From: Nonomuraea thailandensis
GTDB taxonomy: Bacteria > Actinomycetota > Actinomycetes > Streptosporangiales > Streptosporangiaceae
Direction of reading: 5' to 3'
DNA length: 64,000 bases
Assembly (NCBI RefSeq): GCF_024172165.1
Contig: NZ_JAMZEB010000002.1
Location: 682,001-746,000 of the forward strand
The translations under genes and the position numbers were made by a program. How positions within the stretch are numbered: position 1 is the first letter of the stretch; every line of letters begins with the position of its first letter. Positions 1-9,000 of this stretch are shown here, in pieces. Under the pieces are notes generated by a model. The model saw nothing but the letters and a program-made list of their open reading frames with translations. It was not told where the DNA came from and did no database searches.

Positions 1-1342
1 GGGGCAGCCGTGCCCGGTCGGCGACGGCGATCCTGGAGGTGACGATGACCGCCAGCGCCCGGCCCTTCTCCGCCTGCTCGTGCTGGAACTGGGCGACGCG
101 CTCCAGATAGTCGGTCTGGCTCACGCCGGTCGCCTGGAGCAACTCGTCGAATCCGTCGAGCATGACGACGGGCAGCGCGCCCTCGGCGGCGTGGACGAAC
201 TCCGGCCACGACAGCTGCTCGTCCAGCGCCGCGCTGATGCCGTGCTCGATCTGCGCGAGCACGTCGGCGTCGGCCGGGACGCCGCGCAGCTCGACCCTGA
301 GGGGGAGGAACTCGGTGGCGGGCAGGCGGGCGGCGAGCATGCGCGTCAGCACGGACTTGCCCGCGCCCGGCTGGCCGAGAACGAGGAGAGGCGAGTCGGT
401 GGCCCGGGGAAGCGTGAGATGCCCGGACAGGAAGCTGTCCAGGTCGCGCCGACGGGGGAGCGTCGACCAGCCCTCCTCCAGCGCGACCGGCCGCTCGCCG
501 GCGGGCAGCAGGCGGTAGTCGGGGGTGAGGTACCCCTCCTCCAGCGTGGGGACCGTCAACCCGGCCGGCATGCGCGTCGAGGAGAGGATCGGCCGCCTGA
601 GCGCCGCCTGGTTCGACCGGATCAACGCCGCCAGCCGGTCGGACGGGCCGCGGCCGCCGGGGATCCTGGCGAGCTGCTCCCGCAGATCCGCCATGCCCCG
701 GGACAGGTTTCTGACCTCCTGCCTGGTGGCCTGGTGATCGACGCGGTCGGACCAGCACGCGACCTCGGGGAACTCGGCGCAGAGCCGGCGGAACAGCTCC
801 TCGTAGCGGCGCGACGCCCGAGTGGTCACCTCGTGCGGGAACCTGTCGCGAGAGGTCTCGTCCCAGGTGTCCCAGACGGCGAGCCCCCGCAGGAGTTCGC
901 ACAGCCCGTCGGTGAAGGTCCGGTACAGGTCCCTGAGGTCGGCCAGCACCTGCTCGTAGGGCCAGGTCGGGCTCGGCATGGGCAGGGGCGCGAGCAGGAT
1001 GGGGCTGACACCGGTCCCGGTGATCCTCCGCTGCTCCTCAGGGGTGAGCTCGCGCAGCACGTCCATCTCGGACAGCGCCTCCAGGTAGGCGGTGACCACG
1101 ATGACCGAGTGGGCCGCCACCATCCGCTGCGTCGCGTCGTACCGGCTCAGCCCCTTCACCTTGTCGCGCAGCGTCCTGATGAAGGCGTCGCCGAGCCGGA
1201 CCGCCTCCGCGCGGGCGTCGAACAGGTCGACGGCCTGCATCCCGAACAGCGCCAGGGACGACGCCCGGTCGAGGAGGTTCGTGATCCTGCTGGGCCCTCC
1301 GAGCAGGACCACGGAATGGTGGTAGGTCAGGATCTGCCGCAC
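1..1342 (-). CDS. NACHT-domain STAND NTPase with N-terminal helical domain (partial, 3' end off window)
   Basis: About 447 residues are visible and the C-terminus lies beyond the left edge. The N-terminal ~320 residues are helical and resemble the helical domain found in front of NACHT modules in many actinomycetes: a VVLLGG motif, then an LSRYDATQR stretch near residue 70. A Walker A motif (GQPGAGKSV) sits at about residues 323-331 and a Walker B (VVMLDGFDELL) near residue 395, the spacing expected for NACHT. Such proteins are signal-transduction NTPases that oligomerise on ligand recognition, and several bacterial ones are antiphage sensors. The sensor or effector part is not visible, so the role here is inference. 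The start is set at a GTG at 1342, 41 bases past the stop of the diiron gene. The frame stays open upstream, so the N-terminus could be a little longer. Confidence 0.8.
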   Translation of the reverse strand, partial: MRQILTYHHSVVLLGGPSRITNLLDRASSLALFGMQAVDLFDARAEAVRLGDAFIRTLRDKVKGLSRYDATQRMVAAHSVIVVTAYLEALSEMDVLRELTPEEQRRITGTGVSPILLAPLPMPSPTWPYEQVLADLRDLYRTFTDGLCELLRGLAVWDTWDETSRDRFPHEVTTRASRRYEELFRRLCAEFPEVACWSDRVDHQATRQEVRNLSRGMADLREQLARIPGGRGPSDRLAALIRSNQAALRRPILSSTRMPAGLTVPTLEEGYLTPDYRLLPAGERPVALEEGWSTLPRRRDLDSFLSGHLTLPRATDSPLLVLGQPGAGKSVLTRMLAARLPATEFLPLRVELRGVPADADVLAQIEHGISAALDEQLSWPEFVHAAEGALPVVMLDGFDELLQATGVSQTDYLERVAQFQHEQAEKGRALAVIVTSRIAVADRARLP

Positions 1343-1382
1343 GTCTCCCAGTCTGCCGAAGATCGCGGGCCGGGGGAGCCGT

Positions 1383-2498
1383 TCAGCTCTCGGCGCCGAG
1401 CGCGATCGTCTCGGCCACCTCGGCGTGCCTCGACTCCTCCTCGGCGGCGAACCGCTCGGCGTCGATCCGGTCCGCGATCTCCTCGTCCTGCCGCATCAGC
1501 GCGTCCAGCGACTGCCCGGCCATCTCCAGCACGCCCATGTCCGCGTACGCCTGCCGCAGCCGCGGGCTCCACAGCCCGATGTCCTTGACGCACGGCACGA
1601 TCCGGCTGAACAGCAGCGACCGGAACGCCCGCAGGTAGTCGGAGCGGTCCGTGGCCTCCATGGCCTCGTCCACCTCGGCCTTGGACAGGCCCAGGTTCTC
1701 CCACGTCTCCCGGCCGCGCAGCCGGTCGCGCATCAGGTAGCAGCCCTCGATGACGAACTCCTCGCGCTCGCGCAGCTCGCCGTCGGACAGGCCGCGGTAG
1801 TGGTCGCGCAGCGCCATCCGGCCGAAGGCGACGTGCCGGGCCTCGTCCTGCATCACGTACGAGAGGATCTGCTTGGGCAGCGGCTTGGTGGTGATGTCGC
1901 GCATCACCCCGAACGCCGCCAGCGCCAGCCCCTCGATGAGCACCTGCATCCCCAGGTACGGCATGTCCCAGCGGGAGTCGCTCAGCGTGCTGTCGAGCAG
2001 CGACTTGAGGTGCTCGTTGATCGGGTAGGCCAGGCCCACCTTCTCCTGGAGGAAACGGGCGTAGGTCTCGGCGTGGCGGGCCTCGTCCATGGTCTGGGTG
2101 GCGGCGTAGAACTTCGAGTCCAGGTCGGGCACCGACTCCACGATCTTGGCCGAGCAGATCATCGCGCCCTGCTCGCCGTGCAGGAACTGGGAGAACTGCC
2201 AGGCCGCGCCGTGCAGCCGGACGTCCTGGCGCACCGCGGGGCTCATCCGCTCCCACAGCGGGGTGCCGTGGATGGCGATGGTCTGGTCGGGGACCCCGAG
2301 CACGTTGTACGGGTCCACCTCCAGGTCCCAGTCGATGCGCCTGGCCGAGTCCCACTGCTTGTCCTTGCCCTTCTGGTAGAGGGCGAGCATGCGGTCGCGG
2401 CCGTCGTCGTACTCCCAGGTGAAACGGCTCGCTCCGGCCATCTCGACGTTCCACGTCGAGAGCCCGGCGGGGATGGTGTAGAGATCGTGGGTCGACAT
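1383..2498 (-). CDS. Ferritin-like diiron protein (R2-like oxygenase/reductase fold)
   Basis: 371 residues. Two diiron helices carry the motifs DEARHAETY and DEARHVAFG, and each partner helix supplies a Glu (LHGEQGAM and IEGLALAAF). This is the four-helix ferritin/R2 arrangement that binds a carboxylate-bridged diiron centre. The family includes N-oxygenases, fatty-acid-modifying enzymes and R2-like oxidases; substrate cannot be told from sequence. The start is the ATG at 2498 because GGAGG lies five bases upstream; an upstream in-frame start at 2537 lacks a ribosome site and would run into the probable operator. The gene is divergent from a TetR regulator 96 bases away, and a perfect inverted repeat in the gap suggests that regulator controls it. 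Confidence 0.85.
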   Translation of the reverse strand: MSTHDLYTIPAGLSTWNVEMAGASRFTWEYDDGRDRMLALYQKGKDKQWDSARRIDWDLEVDPYNVLGVPDQTIAIHGTPLWERMSPAVRQDVRLHGAAWQFSQFLHGEQGAMICSAKIVESVPDLDSKFYAATQTMDEARHAETYARFLQEKVGLAYPINEHLKSLLDSTLSDSRWDMPYLGMQVLIEGLALAAFGVMRDITTKPLPKQILSYVMQDEARHVAFGRMALRDHYRGLSDGELREREEFVIEGCYLMRDRLRGRETWENLGLSKAEVDEAMEATDRSDYLRAFRSLLFSRIVPCVKDIGLWSPRLRQAYADMGVLEMAGQSLDALMRQDEEIADRIDAERFAAEEESRHAEVAETIALGAES

Positions 2499-2529
2499 GG
2501 GACCTCCGATGGGGGGCTGCTGGAGGGTT

Positions 2530-2544
2530 ACGTACACCGTACGT
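2530..2544. promoter_or_regulatory. Probable TetR operator between diiron gene and tetR
   Basis: ACGTAC-ACC-GTACGT is a perfect inverted repeat with six-base arms and a three-base spacer. It lies between the two divergent start codons, 31 bases upstream of the diiron ATG. TetR-family repressors typically bind such a site between themselves and the target gene. Binding is inferred. Confidence 0.55.
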
Positions 2545-2583
2545 CCGTGCTCCGAGCCTGCGCCCGCGCCGTGCGCCCGTCAA

Positions 2584-2589
2584 TAGAAT
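2584..2589 (+). promoter_or_regulatory. -10 box of leaderless tetR transcript
   Basis: TAGAAT fits the actinobacterial TANNNT -10 consensus and ends five bases before the ATG at 2595. No Shine-Dalgarno sequence precedes that ATG, so the transcript probably starts at or next to the start codon. Confidence 0.5.
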
Positions 2590-2594
2590 GAGCT

Positions 2595-3242
2595 ATGAGC
2601 ACCGAGCCCCTCTCCCGGGCACGCATCGTCGCCGCGGCCATCGACCTCATCGAGCGGGAGGGCGCCGACGCGATCTCCATGCGTCGCATCGCGGCCGAGC
2701 TGGGCGTGGGCGTCATGTCGCTCTACAACCACGTGCCCGGCAAGGACGCCCTGCTCAACGGGGTGGCCGAGGCGGTGCTGAGCCAGATCGAGTTCACCGA
2801 CGACCCCGACGCGCACTGGACCGACCGGGTGCGCATGCAGGCCAGGGCCTTCCGGCAGATCGCGCACCACCACCCGCGCTCGACCATGCTCGTGGTCAGC
2901 CGCCAGCTGCACTCGGCCGCCGGGCTGCTGCCCGTCGAGCGGGCGCTGGCCACGCTGCGCAGCGCCGGGTTCGACGGGGCCGACGCGGTGCGGATGTTGC
3001 GGATGTTCATCGCCTACATCGTGGGCTCGCTGCTGCGGGAGGTCGGGGTGACGCCGACGTTCGCGCCCGTGCAGACCAGGACGATCAGGGCCGACGGGGT
3101 GGATCCCGCGCTGTTCCCCGAGGTCAGCTCGCTGTCCGCGCTGCTCGACCAGTGCGATCACGAGGAGGAGTTCGAGTTCGGGCTCGAACTGCTGATCAAG
3201 GCGATCGAGGCGTACGCGGGGCGTCGGGAGGGCACCCGGTGA
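2595..3242 (+). CDS. TetR/AcrR family transcriptional regulator
   Basis: 215 residues. The N-terminal helix-turn-helix spans about residues 8-55 (RIVAAAIDLIEREG, then MRRIAAELGVGVMSLYNHV). The C-terminal part matches the TetR_C tetracyclin-type ligand domain found in regulators with the YNHVPGKDALL helix. It is divergent from the diiron gene and probably represses it and itself through the palindrome at 2530-2544. The ligand is unknown. There is no ribosome-binding site, and a -10 box sits right before the ATG, so the message appears leaderless. Confidence 0.9.
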   Translation: MSTEPLSRARIVAAAIDLIEREGADAISMRRIAAELGVGVMSLYNHVPGKDALLNGVAEAVLSQIEFTDDPDAHWTDRVRMQARAFRQIAHHHPRSTMLVVSRQLHSAAGLLPVERALATLRSAGFDGADAVRMLRMFIAYIVGSLLREVGVTPTFAPVQTRTIRADGVDPALFPEVSSLSALLDQCDHEEEFEFGLELLIKAIEAYAGRREGTR

Positions 3243-3269
3243 GCCGCTCCGGATGCCCTCCTGAGCCGG

Positions 3270-3764
3270 CTAGTACCAGTTGTGCGATTTCCAGTGTCCC
3301 CAGGCGCCGCAAGGCCTGCCGTACCTCCCCTTGATGTAGGCCAGACCCCAGCGGATCTGGGTCTCCGGGTTGGACTTCCAGTCACGGCCCGCGCCGCTCA
3401 TCTTCCCGGCGGGCAGGGCCTGCGGGATGCCGTACGCGCCGGATGAGTGGTTGAGCGCCCGGTGGTTCCAGTTGCTCTCCCTGGTCCACAGGTTGTCCAG
3501 GCAGCGGAACTCGCGATAGTTCCAGGCCCGCTGCACGACGTGGTCCAGGGCGATCTTCTTGTTCCTGCCGGCGGGCCGGACGGCCGCCATCTTCGGTTGC
3601 GCCGACGTGGTCCAGACCCCGGTCCGGATCGGCTGTTGCGACTCGGCCATGGCGGCCGTCGCCCTGATCGGCGGTTTCGACTCGGCCGTGGCGGCCGTTG
3701 CGCTGAGTGCGGTGAATGCGGTGACGGAAACGAGTGTGCCACTGAGGGCGCGTTTGCTGTCCAA
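3270..3764 (-). CDS. Secreted lysozyme-fold transglycosylase (SLT-like)
   Basis: 164 residues. A signal peptide occupies about residues 1-27 (cleavage after ATAATA), followed by a short linker with two degenerate copies of an AESxxPIR segment. The C-terminal catalytic module has the small actinobacterial SLT/aggregation-promoting-factor look: WTRESNWN supplies the presumptive catalytic Glu, followed by SGAYGIPQALP and IRWGLAYIKGRYG. Two Cys (FRCL and GRPCGAW) probably form a disulfide. It should cleave peptidoglycan outside the membrane. The start is a TTG preceded by AAGGA at five bases. A paralogue lies just upstream on the same strand at 4102-4497. Confidence 0.85.
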   Translation of the reverse strand: MDSKRALSGTLVSVTAFTALSATAATAESKPPIRATAAMAESQQPIRTGVWTTSAQPKMAAVRPAGRNKKIALDHVVQRAWNYREFRCLDNLWTRESNWNHRALNHSSGAYGIPQALPAGKMSGAGRDWKSNPETQIRWGLAYIKGRYGRPCGAWGHWKSHNWY

Positions 3765-3789
3765 GGCGATCCTTGCTGTCGGGTCGCGT

Positions 3790-3909
3790 GCGGACGGGCG
3801 CCCTGAGCGGGCGCCCCGCCGTCCGCGTCCGTGGCTCGGACGCGGAGGGTCCGCGCGGCCCTCCGGGACGCATCATGCCTCCGCCCGGTCGTGCTGGGCG
3901 GCCCGGAGG
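3790..3909 (-). promoter_or_regulatory. Hairpin-rich 5' leader of the SLT gene (337-base gap 3765-4101)
   Basis: Three stem-loops lie in the leader read toward the TTG at 3764. One is at 3790-3826: GCGGAC and GGGCGCCC arms, five-base loop, one bulge. A second is at 3844-3864: GGAGGG/CCCTCC. A third is at 3878-3909: CCTCCG/CGGAGG plus inner pairs. Related cell-wall hydrolase genes in actinomycetes often have long regulated leaders, some with c-di-AMP riboswitches, but I do not find that riboswitch's conserved blocks. The rest of the gap (3910-4101) holds a possible promoter and no gene. Confidence 0.35.
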
Positions 3910-3938
3910 GCACCGCGACGTGTCCTCTAGCACGATTC

Positions 3939-3966
3939 CTATTACGCGCCGTCACCGCGGGTCATA
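3939..3966 (-). promoter_or_regulatory. Possible promoter for SLT gene
   Basis: On the minus strand TATGAC and TAATAG are separated by 16 bases, which would give a leader of about 170 bases. An 8-base inverted pair (CGTGTCCT at 3919-3926 and AGGACACG at 3971-3978) flanks it and could be an operator. The match is moderate. Confidence 0.3.
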
Positions 3967-4101
3967 CACCAGGACACGCGAAGGACAGGTGTTTGTGTGA
4001 CCGTTGCGGATAAAGGGGGCGCTCGCTGGCCCGGTTTTGCCCGGTCCGCCGCCTGATTGGGTGGCCCTTGCCGGAATCAGCGAGCAAGCCTGGGGTTTGA
4101 C

Positions 4102-4497
4102 TCAGTACCAACCGTGGGATTGGAAGTGCCCCCAGGCGCGACACGGCGACTTGTAACGCTGCTTGATGTAGCCGAGGCCCCATTTGATCTGGGTGCGCGG
4201 GTTGGTCCGCCAGTCACGTCCTGACGAGGCCATCTTGTGGCCGGGGAGCGCCTGCGGGATGCCGTAGGCGCCCGAGCCGTTGCCGGCGCGGTGGTTCCAT
4301 CCGCTCTCGCGGTGCCAGAGTTTCACCAGGCACCTGAACTGGGCGCTGTCCCAGCCGCGCTTGACCACCATGGTCTTGGCGATGGCCTTGTTCCTGCCGC
4401 TGGTCTGGGAGCTCTGCGCCTGTGCGGCCGAGGCGCCGCCCGCCGCCACCAGGGTGGCGGTCAGGACCAGGACGCCGGTACGGCGGAGCATGGGCAT
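4102..4497 (-). CDS. Secreted lysozyme-fold transglycosylase (SLT-like), paralogue
   Basis: 131 residues. A signal peptide spans residues ~1-27 with cleavage near AAQAQ, leading straight into a catalytic module nearly the same as that of the 3270-3764 protein. It has WHRESGWN with the presumptive catalytic Glu, GSGAYGIPQALPGHKM, IKWGLGYIKQRY and paired Cys. It lacks the longer linker of its neighbour. AGGGA lies six bases before the ATG at 4497; a second ATG six bases downstream is possible. The two genes look like a tandem duplication with separate promoters, since 337 bases separate them. Expected role: extracellular peptidoglycan turnover. Confidence 0.85.
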   Translation of the reverse strand: MPMLRRTGVLVLTATLVAAGGASAAQAQSSQTSGRNKAIAKTMVVKRGWDSAQFRCLVKLWHRESGWNHRAGNGSGAYGIPQALPGHKMASSGRDWRTNPRTQIKWGLGYIKQRYKSPCRAWGHFQSHGWY

Positions 4498-4684
4498 GCG
4501 GGTTCCCTTTCGAGGGGGTTCGTGGACCGCGCCACCCTGCCCGATAAGCTCCCTTTACTGCGAATTGACCATGGGAACGTAGATCGTCAGTAAAGATCTC
4601 GATATATACCTTTTCATGCGGGTTTGTCGGAAAAATGAGGACTGCGTCACAATTTCACCCTGACTCGTTCTGTAGGGTCGAACC

Positions 4685-5170
4685 ATGAGCCTCAGCGACA
4701 TCCCGCTTCGCACTCTGACGAACGAGCCGACCACGCTGGCAGAGCTGGCCTCGCGCAAGCCCGCCCTCATCGTCAACGTGGCCTCGCGATGCGGGCTCAC
4801 CCCGCAGTACATCGGGCTGGTCAAGCTCCAGGAGCAGTACGGCCCGCGCGGCTTCACGGTGATCGGCATGCCGTGCAACCAGTTCGCCGGCCAGGAGCCC
4901 GGCACCGCCAAGGAGATCCAGCACTTCTGCTCGACCACCTACGGCGTGGACTTCCCGCTGCTGGAGAAGTCCGAGGTGAACGGCCCCGGCCGCCACCCCC
5001 TCTACACCGAGCTCATCCGGACCCCCGACGAGCAGGGAGAGGCGGGCGACGTGCAGTGGAACTTCGAGAAGTTCCTCGTGGACGGCCAGGGCGAGGTCGT
5101 GGCCCGCTTCCGGCCCCGCGTCACCCCGGAGGACCCGGCGATCACCTCGGCGATCGAGCGGCTGCTCTAG
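4685..5170 (+). CDS. Glutathione peroxidase family (thioredoxin-dependent peroxidase)
   Basis: 161 residues, the usual length of bacterial GPx. The three family blocks are present: NVASRCGLTPQY with the peroxidatic Cys (not selenocysteine), CNQFAGQEPG, and WNFEKFLVDGQG. The Gln and Trp in the latter two complete the catalytic tetrad. In bacteria without glutathione this family reduces hydroperoxides using thioredoxin, which is the likely situation in an actinomycete; that is known family behaviour, not shown here. The stop codon overlaps the stop of the convergent hydrolase: the four bases CTAG at 5167-5170 serve both. Confidence 0.9.
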   Translation: MSLSDIPLRTLTNEPTTLAELASRKPALIVNVASRCGLTPQYIGLVKLQEQYGPRGFTVIGMPCNQFAGQEPGTAKEIQHFCSTTYGVDFPLLEKSEVNGPGRHPLYTELIRTPDEQGEAGDVQWNFEKFLVDGQGEVVARFRPRVTPEDPAITSAIERLL

Positions 5171-6057
5171 CCGTCAGCCGCTGAGGTGTGCGCCAGGACG
5201 GCCCGCGCCAGCTCCTCGTGCACCTCCGGCGGCAGCGTGTGCCCCATTCCCTCGATCATCAGCAGCCGCGCGCCGGGGATCCGCTCGGCGATGATCGCGC
5301 CGTGGCCGGGCTTGCACGGCTCATGAGTGCCCTCCACGACCAGCGTCGGAGCCTTGACCCGGTGCAGCACCCCCGCCGGCTCGAAGTCCGGCCTGGCCGC
5401 CGCCGCCAGGCGATGGTTGGCCACGGCGTCCAGGTCGCGGGCCCGGTCGTAGACACGCTCCTGCAGGCGGCGGGCGGCGTCCTCGTCGAACGGCAGCGCC
5501 GTCCCGTGCAGCAGGCGCTGCTCGGCGATCATCGACTCGATCCGCTCGCGCCGGCCGGCGGGCGGCGGGGCGGTGATCAGCGCGCGGTAGAAGTCCACGA
5601 ACTCCGGCGTGGGCTCCGGCAGGCTGCCCTCCGGCTGCGGCTCGCCCATCAGCGCCCGCATGAGCACCATGCCCTCGCGCTCGCCCAGCGGCGAGGAGCC
5701 GATGACGGTGAGCGTGCGCACCCGCTCCGGCCGCTCCACCGCGATCAGCTGGCCGAGCAGGCCGCCCGCCGAATGGCAGACCAGGTGCGCGCTCTCCAGG
5801 CCGTGCGCGTCCATCACCCGCAGCACGTCGTCCTTGATGTCCTCCCAGGTGTACGGCTCCCGCTCGAAGTCCACGGTGCGGGAGCGGCCCGTGTCGCGAT
5901 GGTCGTACCGGATCACCCGCCGGCCACCGGCGGTCAGCCTGCCCACGAACTCGTCCGGCCACAGGATGCCCTGCGACATCGAACCCATGATCAGCAGAAT
6001 CGGCTCGTCGGCGGCGTTGCCGAACTCTTCACTCCAGATGTCGTTTTGCATGCTCAC
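5167..6057 (-). CDS. Alpha/beta hydrolase
   Basis: 296 residues with the classic fold order: an LLIMGSM oxyanion segment, YDHRDTGRS after strand 4, nucleophile elbow CHSAGG near residue 116, and a C-terminal catalytic His in MGHTLP. The elbow is CxSxG rather than GxSxG, which is tolerated in this family. The substrate is unknown. The GTG start (6055-6057) overlaps the stop of the LuxR/LAL gene upstream in a GTGA quartet, so translation is probably coupled to that regulator. Confidence 0.85.
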   Translation of the reverse strand: MSMQNDIWSEEFGNAADEPILLIMGSMSQGILWPDEFVGRLTAGGRRVIRYDHRDTGRSRTVDFEREPYTWEDIKDDVLRVMDAHGLESAHLVCHSAGGLLGQLIAVERPERVRTLTVIGSSPLGEREGMVLMRALMGEPQPEGSLPEPTPEFVDFYRALITAPPPAGRRERIESMIAEQRLLHGTALPFDEDAARRLQERVYDRARDLDAVANHRLAAAARPDFEPAGVLHRVKAPTLVVEGTHEPCKPGHGAIIAERIPGARLLMIEGMGHTLPPEVHEELARAVLAHTSAADG

Positions 6058-9000
6058 AGCATGTCGTGACGGGGTGCGGGCGCCTTCCGTAGAACTACTA
6101 GCCGCGCCAGTTCAGTACGGGTGCCGATGCCGAGCTTCGGATAGATCTTGTACAGGTGGTACTCCACCGTCCGGGGGCTGAGGAAGAGCTGGGCGGCGAT
6201 CTCCTTGCTGGACAGGCCGTCGGCGACCAGCCCGGCGATGCGCAGCTCCTGCGGGGTCAGCACCTCCAGCCCGGGGCCGGAGACCGGCTCGGCGCTCCCG
6301 CCCGACGCGCTCCCGCCCGCCGCGCCCTCGCCCGTACCGTGCTCGCCCGCCGCGCCCGCGTTCGCGCCGCCCGCGCCACCGCCGGCGCCCGCGCGGTTCG
6401 CGTTCGCACCGCCCGCGCCACTCGGGGACGCGCCGCCCGCGCCGCTCCTGGATGCGCCGCCCGCGCCACCGCCGCTCACACCACCGTGCCCGCTCGCACC
6501 ACCGCCGCCTGCGCCGCTGGCGCTCAGCGTGGTCTCGCCCGTTGCGCGGAGTTCGCCGTGCGCGCGCCGGGCCCACGGTCGCGCTCCCGACCGCAGGAAC
6601 GTCTCCAGAGCCGTCCGCAGGTACGGGCGCGCCTCGCCCGGGCGGTGCGCCCTGCGCAGCCGCTCACCCAGCAGCAGCGCGGTCCTGGCCGCCTCGTACG
6701 GGTTGCCGTGCAGCCGCAGCGCCTCCTCGTAACCCTCGTGGCCACCCGTGACCTGGGCCCGGCACCGGGCCAGCAGGGCCCGGGACTCGGCCGTGGCCGC
6801 GTTCGCCGACCACCGCTCGTACGCCTCCAGCGCCGCCCCGGCCGCCTCCAGGTCGCCCACCCCGACGGCGGCCTCGATCCGGTCCGGCGTCGAACGCCAC
6901 ACGACCGTCGGATGCCCGGCGCCCGGCCCGGCCGCCGCGATCGCCGTGAACCGGTCGTGGGCCGCGGCGAACCGGCCCGTCCCCAGGTCCAGCATGGCCA
7001 GCGCGTACGCGGCCACACCCGCGCGCAGCCCCACCCGGTGGGGGAGCGCGATGGCCAGCGCCTCCTGGGCCAGGCGGCGGCACTCGTCCTCCTCGCCGCG
7101 CAGCGCCGCCAGGACCGCGAGGTTGGCCAGGTGCGCGGCCACCGTGTTGGTGTAGCCGGCCTCGCGGGCCAGCTCCAGGCCCTCCTCCGACACCGCCTGG
7201 CTCTCCGCCAGCCGCCCGGCGACGCGGTCGGCGGTGGCCACGAACTCCAGGACCACGGGGAGCTGGCCCACCATGCCCGACACCCGGGCGACGCGGCCCG
7301 CCCGCGCCGCCAGCTCGGCCGACAGGTCCGCCTCGCCCAGGTAACTGGCCGCCGCCGTCGCCCACAGGAACCCGGCCGCCTCGGTCAGCTCCCCGGTCCT
7401 GGCCAGCGCCCGCCTGAGGAGGGCGTGCGCGGCGTCGTGGGGGTGGGCGAGCGCTGGGGCTTGTGCGTGCGCGGCGTCGGGGGGCTGGGCCGGCGTGCGG
7501 GCGTGGGAGAGTGTGCGCTCGCTCGAGGTGGATGTGCCGCCGCCGGAGAGGGTCAGGCCGATGCCGGTCAGGACGTCGCGCAGGAAGCCCTCCGGGTGGG
7601 CCGAGGCGCGGCGGCCGATCTCGACGATGGCGGCGACGTCGCCCGCGTACGAGGCCGCCTCGGCGGCGTCGGCCAGCATCTCCAGGCTGTCACCCGCGGC
7701 CAGGATCCGCACGGCCTCGGCGGCGCTGCCGGAGTTCAGCTCGAACCGGCCGCGAAGCTGCGCCAGCTCCATCCCCAGCACCGCGTCGCCGCCCGCGTGC
7801 TCCCTGGCCTCGGCCAGCAGCGACTCCGCCTGCCCGGGACGGCCGCCCAGCCACGCGGCCACCGCGGCGTCCTTGAGCCGGGCGGCCCTCCTCGCGGGAT
7901 CGGGCGTCAGCTCGGCGGCCCTGGTCAGGGCGGTGGCGGCGTCGCCGTACCCGCCCCGGTCGCGGGCTCGCGCGGCGGTCTCGGCGAGCGCGGCGGCGAC
8001 GGCCTCGTCCTGGCCCAGCGCCGCCGCCGCCAGGTGCCAGGCGCGGCGGTCCCCTTCGGACTCCCCGGCCAGCACCCGGTGCGCCTCACGGCGGTCCGCC
8101 GGGGGCGCGGCCTCGTGCACGGCCGAGCGGACGAGGGGGTGGCGGAACCGTACGGACGTGCCCTCGATCCGCGCCAGGCCGGTCGCCTCCAGGTCGTGCA
8201 GCGCCTGCGGGCCCGCGCCCATCCGGTCGGCGGCGCGCAGGATCAGGTCGAGGTCGCCCTCGACGGACGCCAGCAGGGCCACCAGCCGGGCGTCCCCGGG
8301 CAGCGCCGCCACCTGCTCCCCGAAGAGGTGCGTCCCGCCCGGGAGGGGGTCGGGCAGCGGCTCCCGTCCGGCGAGCTGCTCGGGGCTCAGCCGTCGTACG
8401 GTCTCGCGCAGGGCCAGCGGATTGCCCCCGGTCAGCGCCACCAGCGCACGCTTCACGGCGGGCACCATCGCGCCGCCCCCGGCCCGGGCGGGAACGGCCG
8501 CGCCGACGGGATCGGGGGCGGTCCGGTCTGGCACGGCCGCGCTCGTGGGATCGGTGGCGGCTCGGGCAGGAGGGGCCCAGCTCATGGGCGCGGCGGCGTC
8601 CAGGAGCTCGGTCGCGGCGGGCTCCGGCAGGCCGCCGATCGGCAGGGACGGCACGCCCTTGACCGGCGCGGCGTCCCCCCGCACCGCCAGCAGCATCGCG
8701 ATCGGCTCCGTGCCCAGCCGCCGGGCGGCGAACAGCAGGGCGTCCGCCGAGGCCCGGTCCACCCACTGGAAGTCGTCCACCACGCACACCAGCCCGCCCG
8801 CCGCAGCGGCCTCGGCCAGCAGCGACAGCACCCCCGCCGCCAGCAGGAACCGATCGCCCGACGCGCTCCCGCCCAGCCCGAGCACCCCGCGCACAGCGTC
8901 GCGCTGCGGCTCCGGCAGCGCCTCCAGCAACCCCACCACCGGCCGCAGCAGCTGGTGGAGGGCGGCGAAGGCCAGGTCCGACTCGGGCTCGACGCCGGTC

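Noticed and set aside
80..1588. Plus-strand 502-codon frame at the window start
   Set aside because: It is the shadow of the NACHT gene and the start of the diiron gene; it lacks any family signature.
3765..4684. c-di-AMP (ydaO-type) riboswitches before the SLT genes
   Set aside because: Expected for this gene type, but the conserved blocks of that riboswitch are not visible in either leader.
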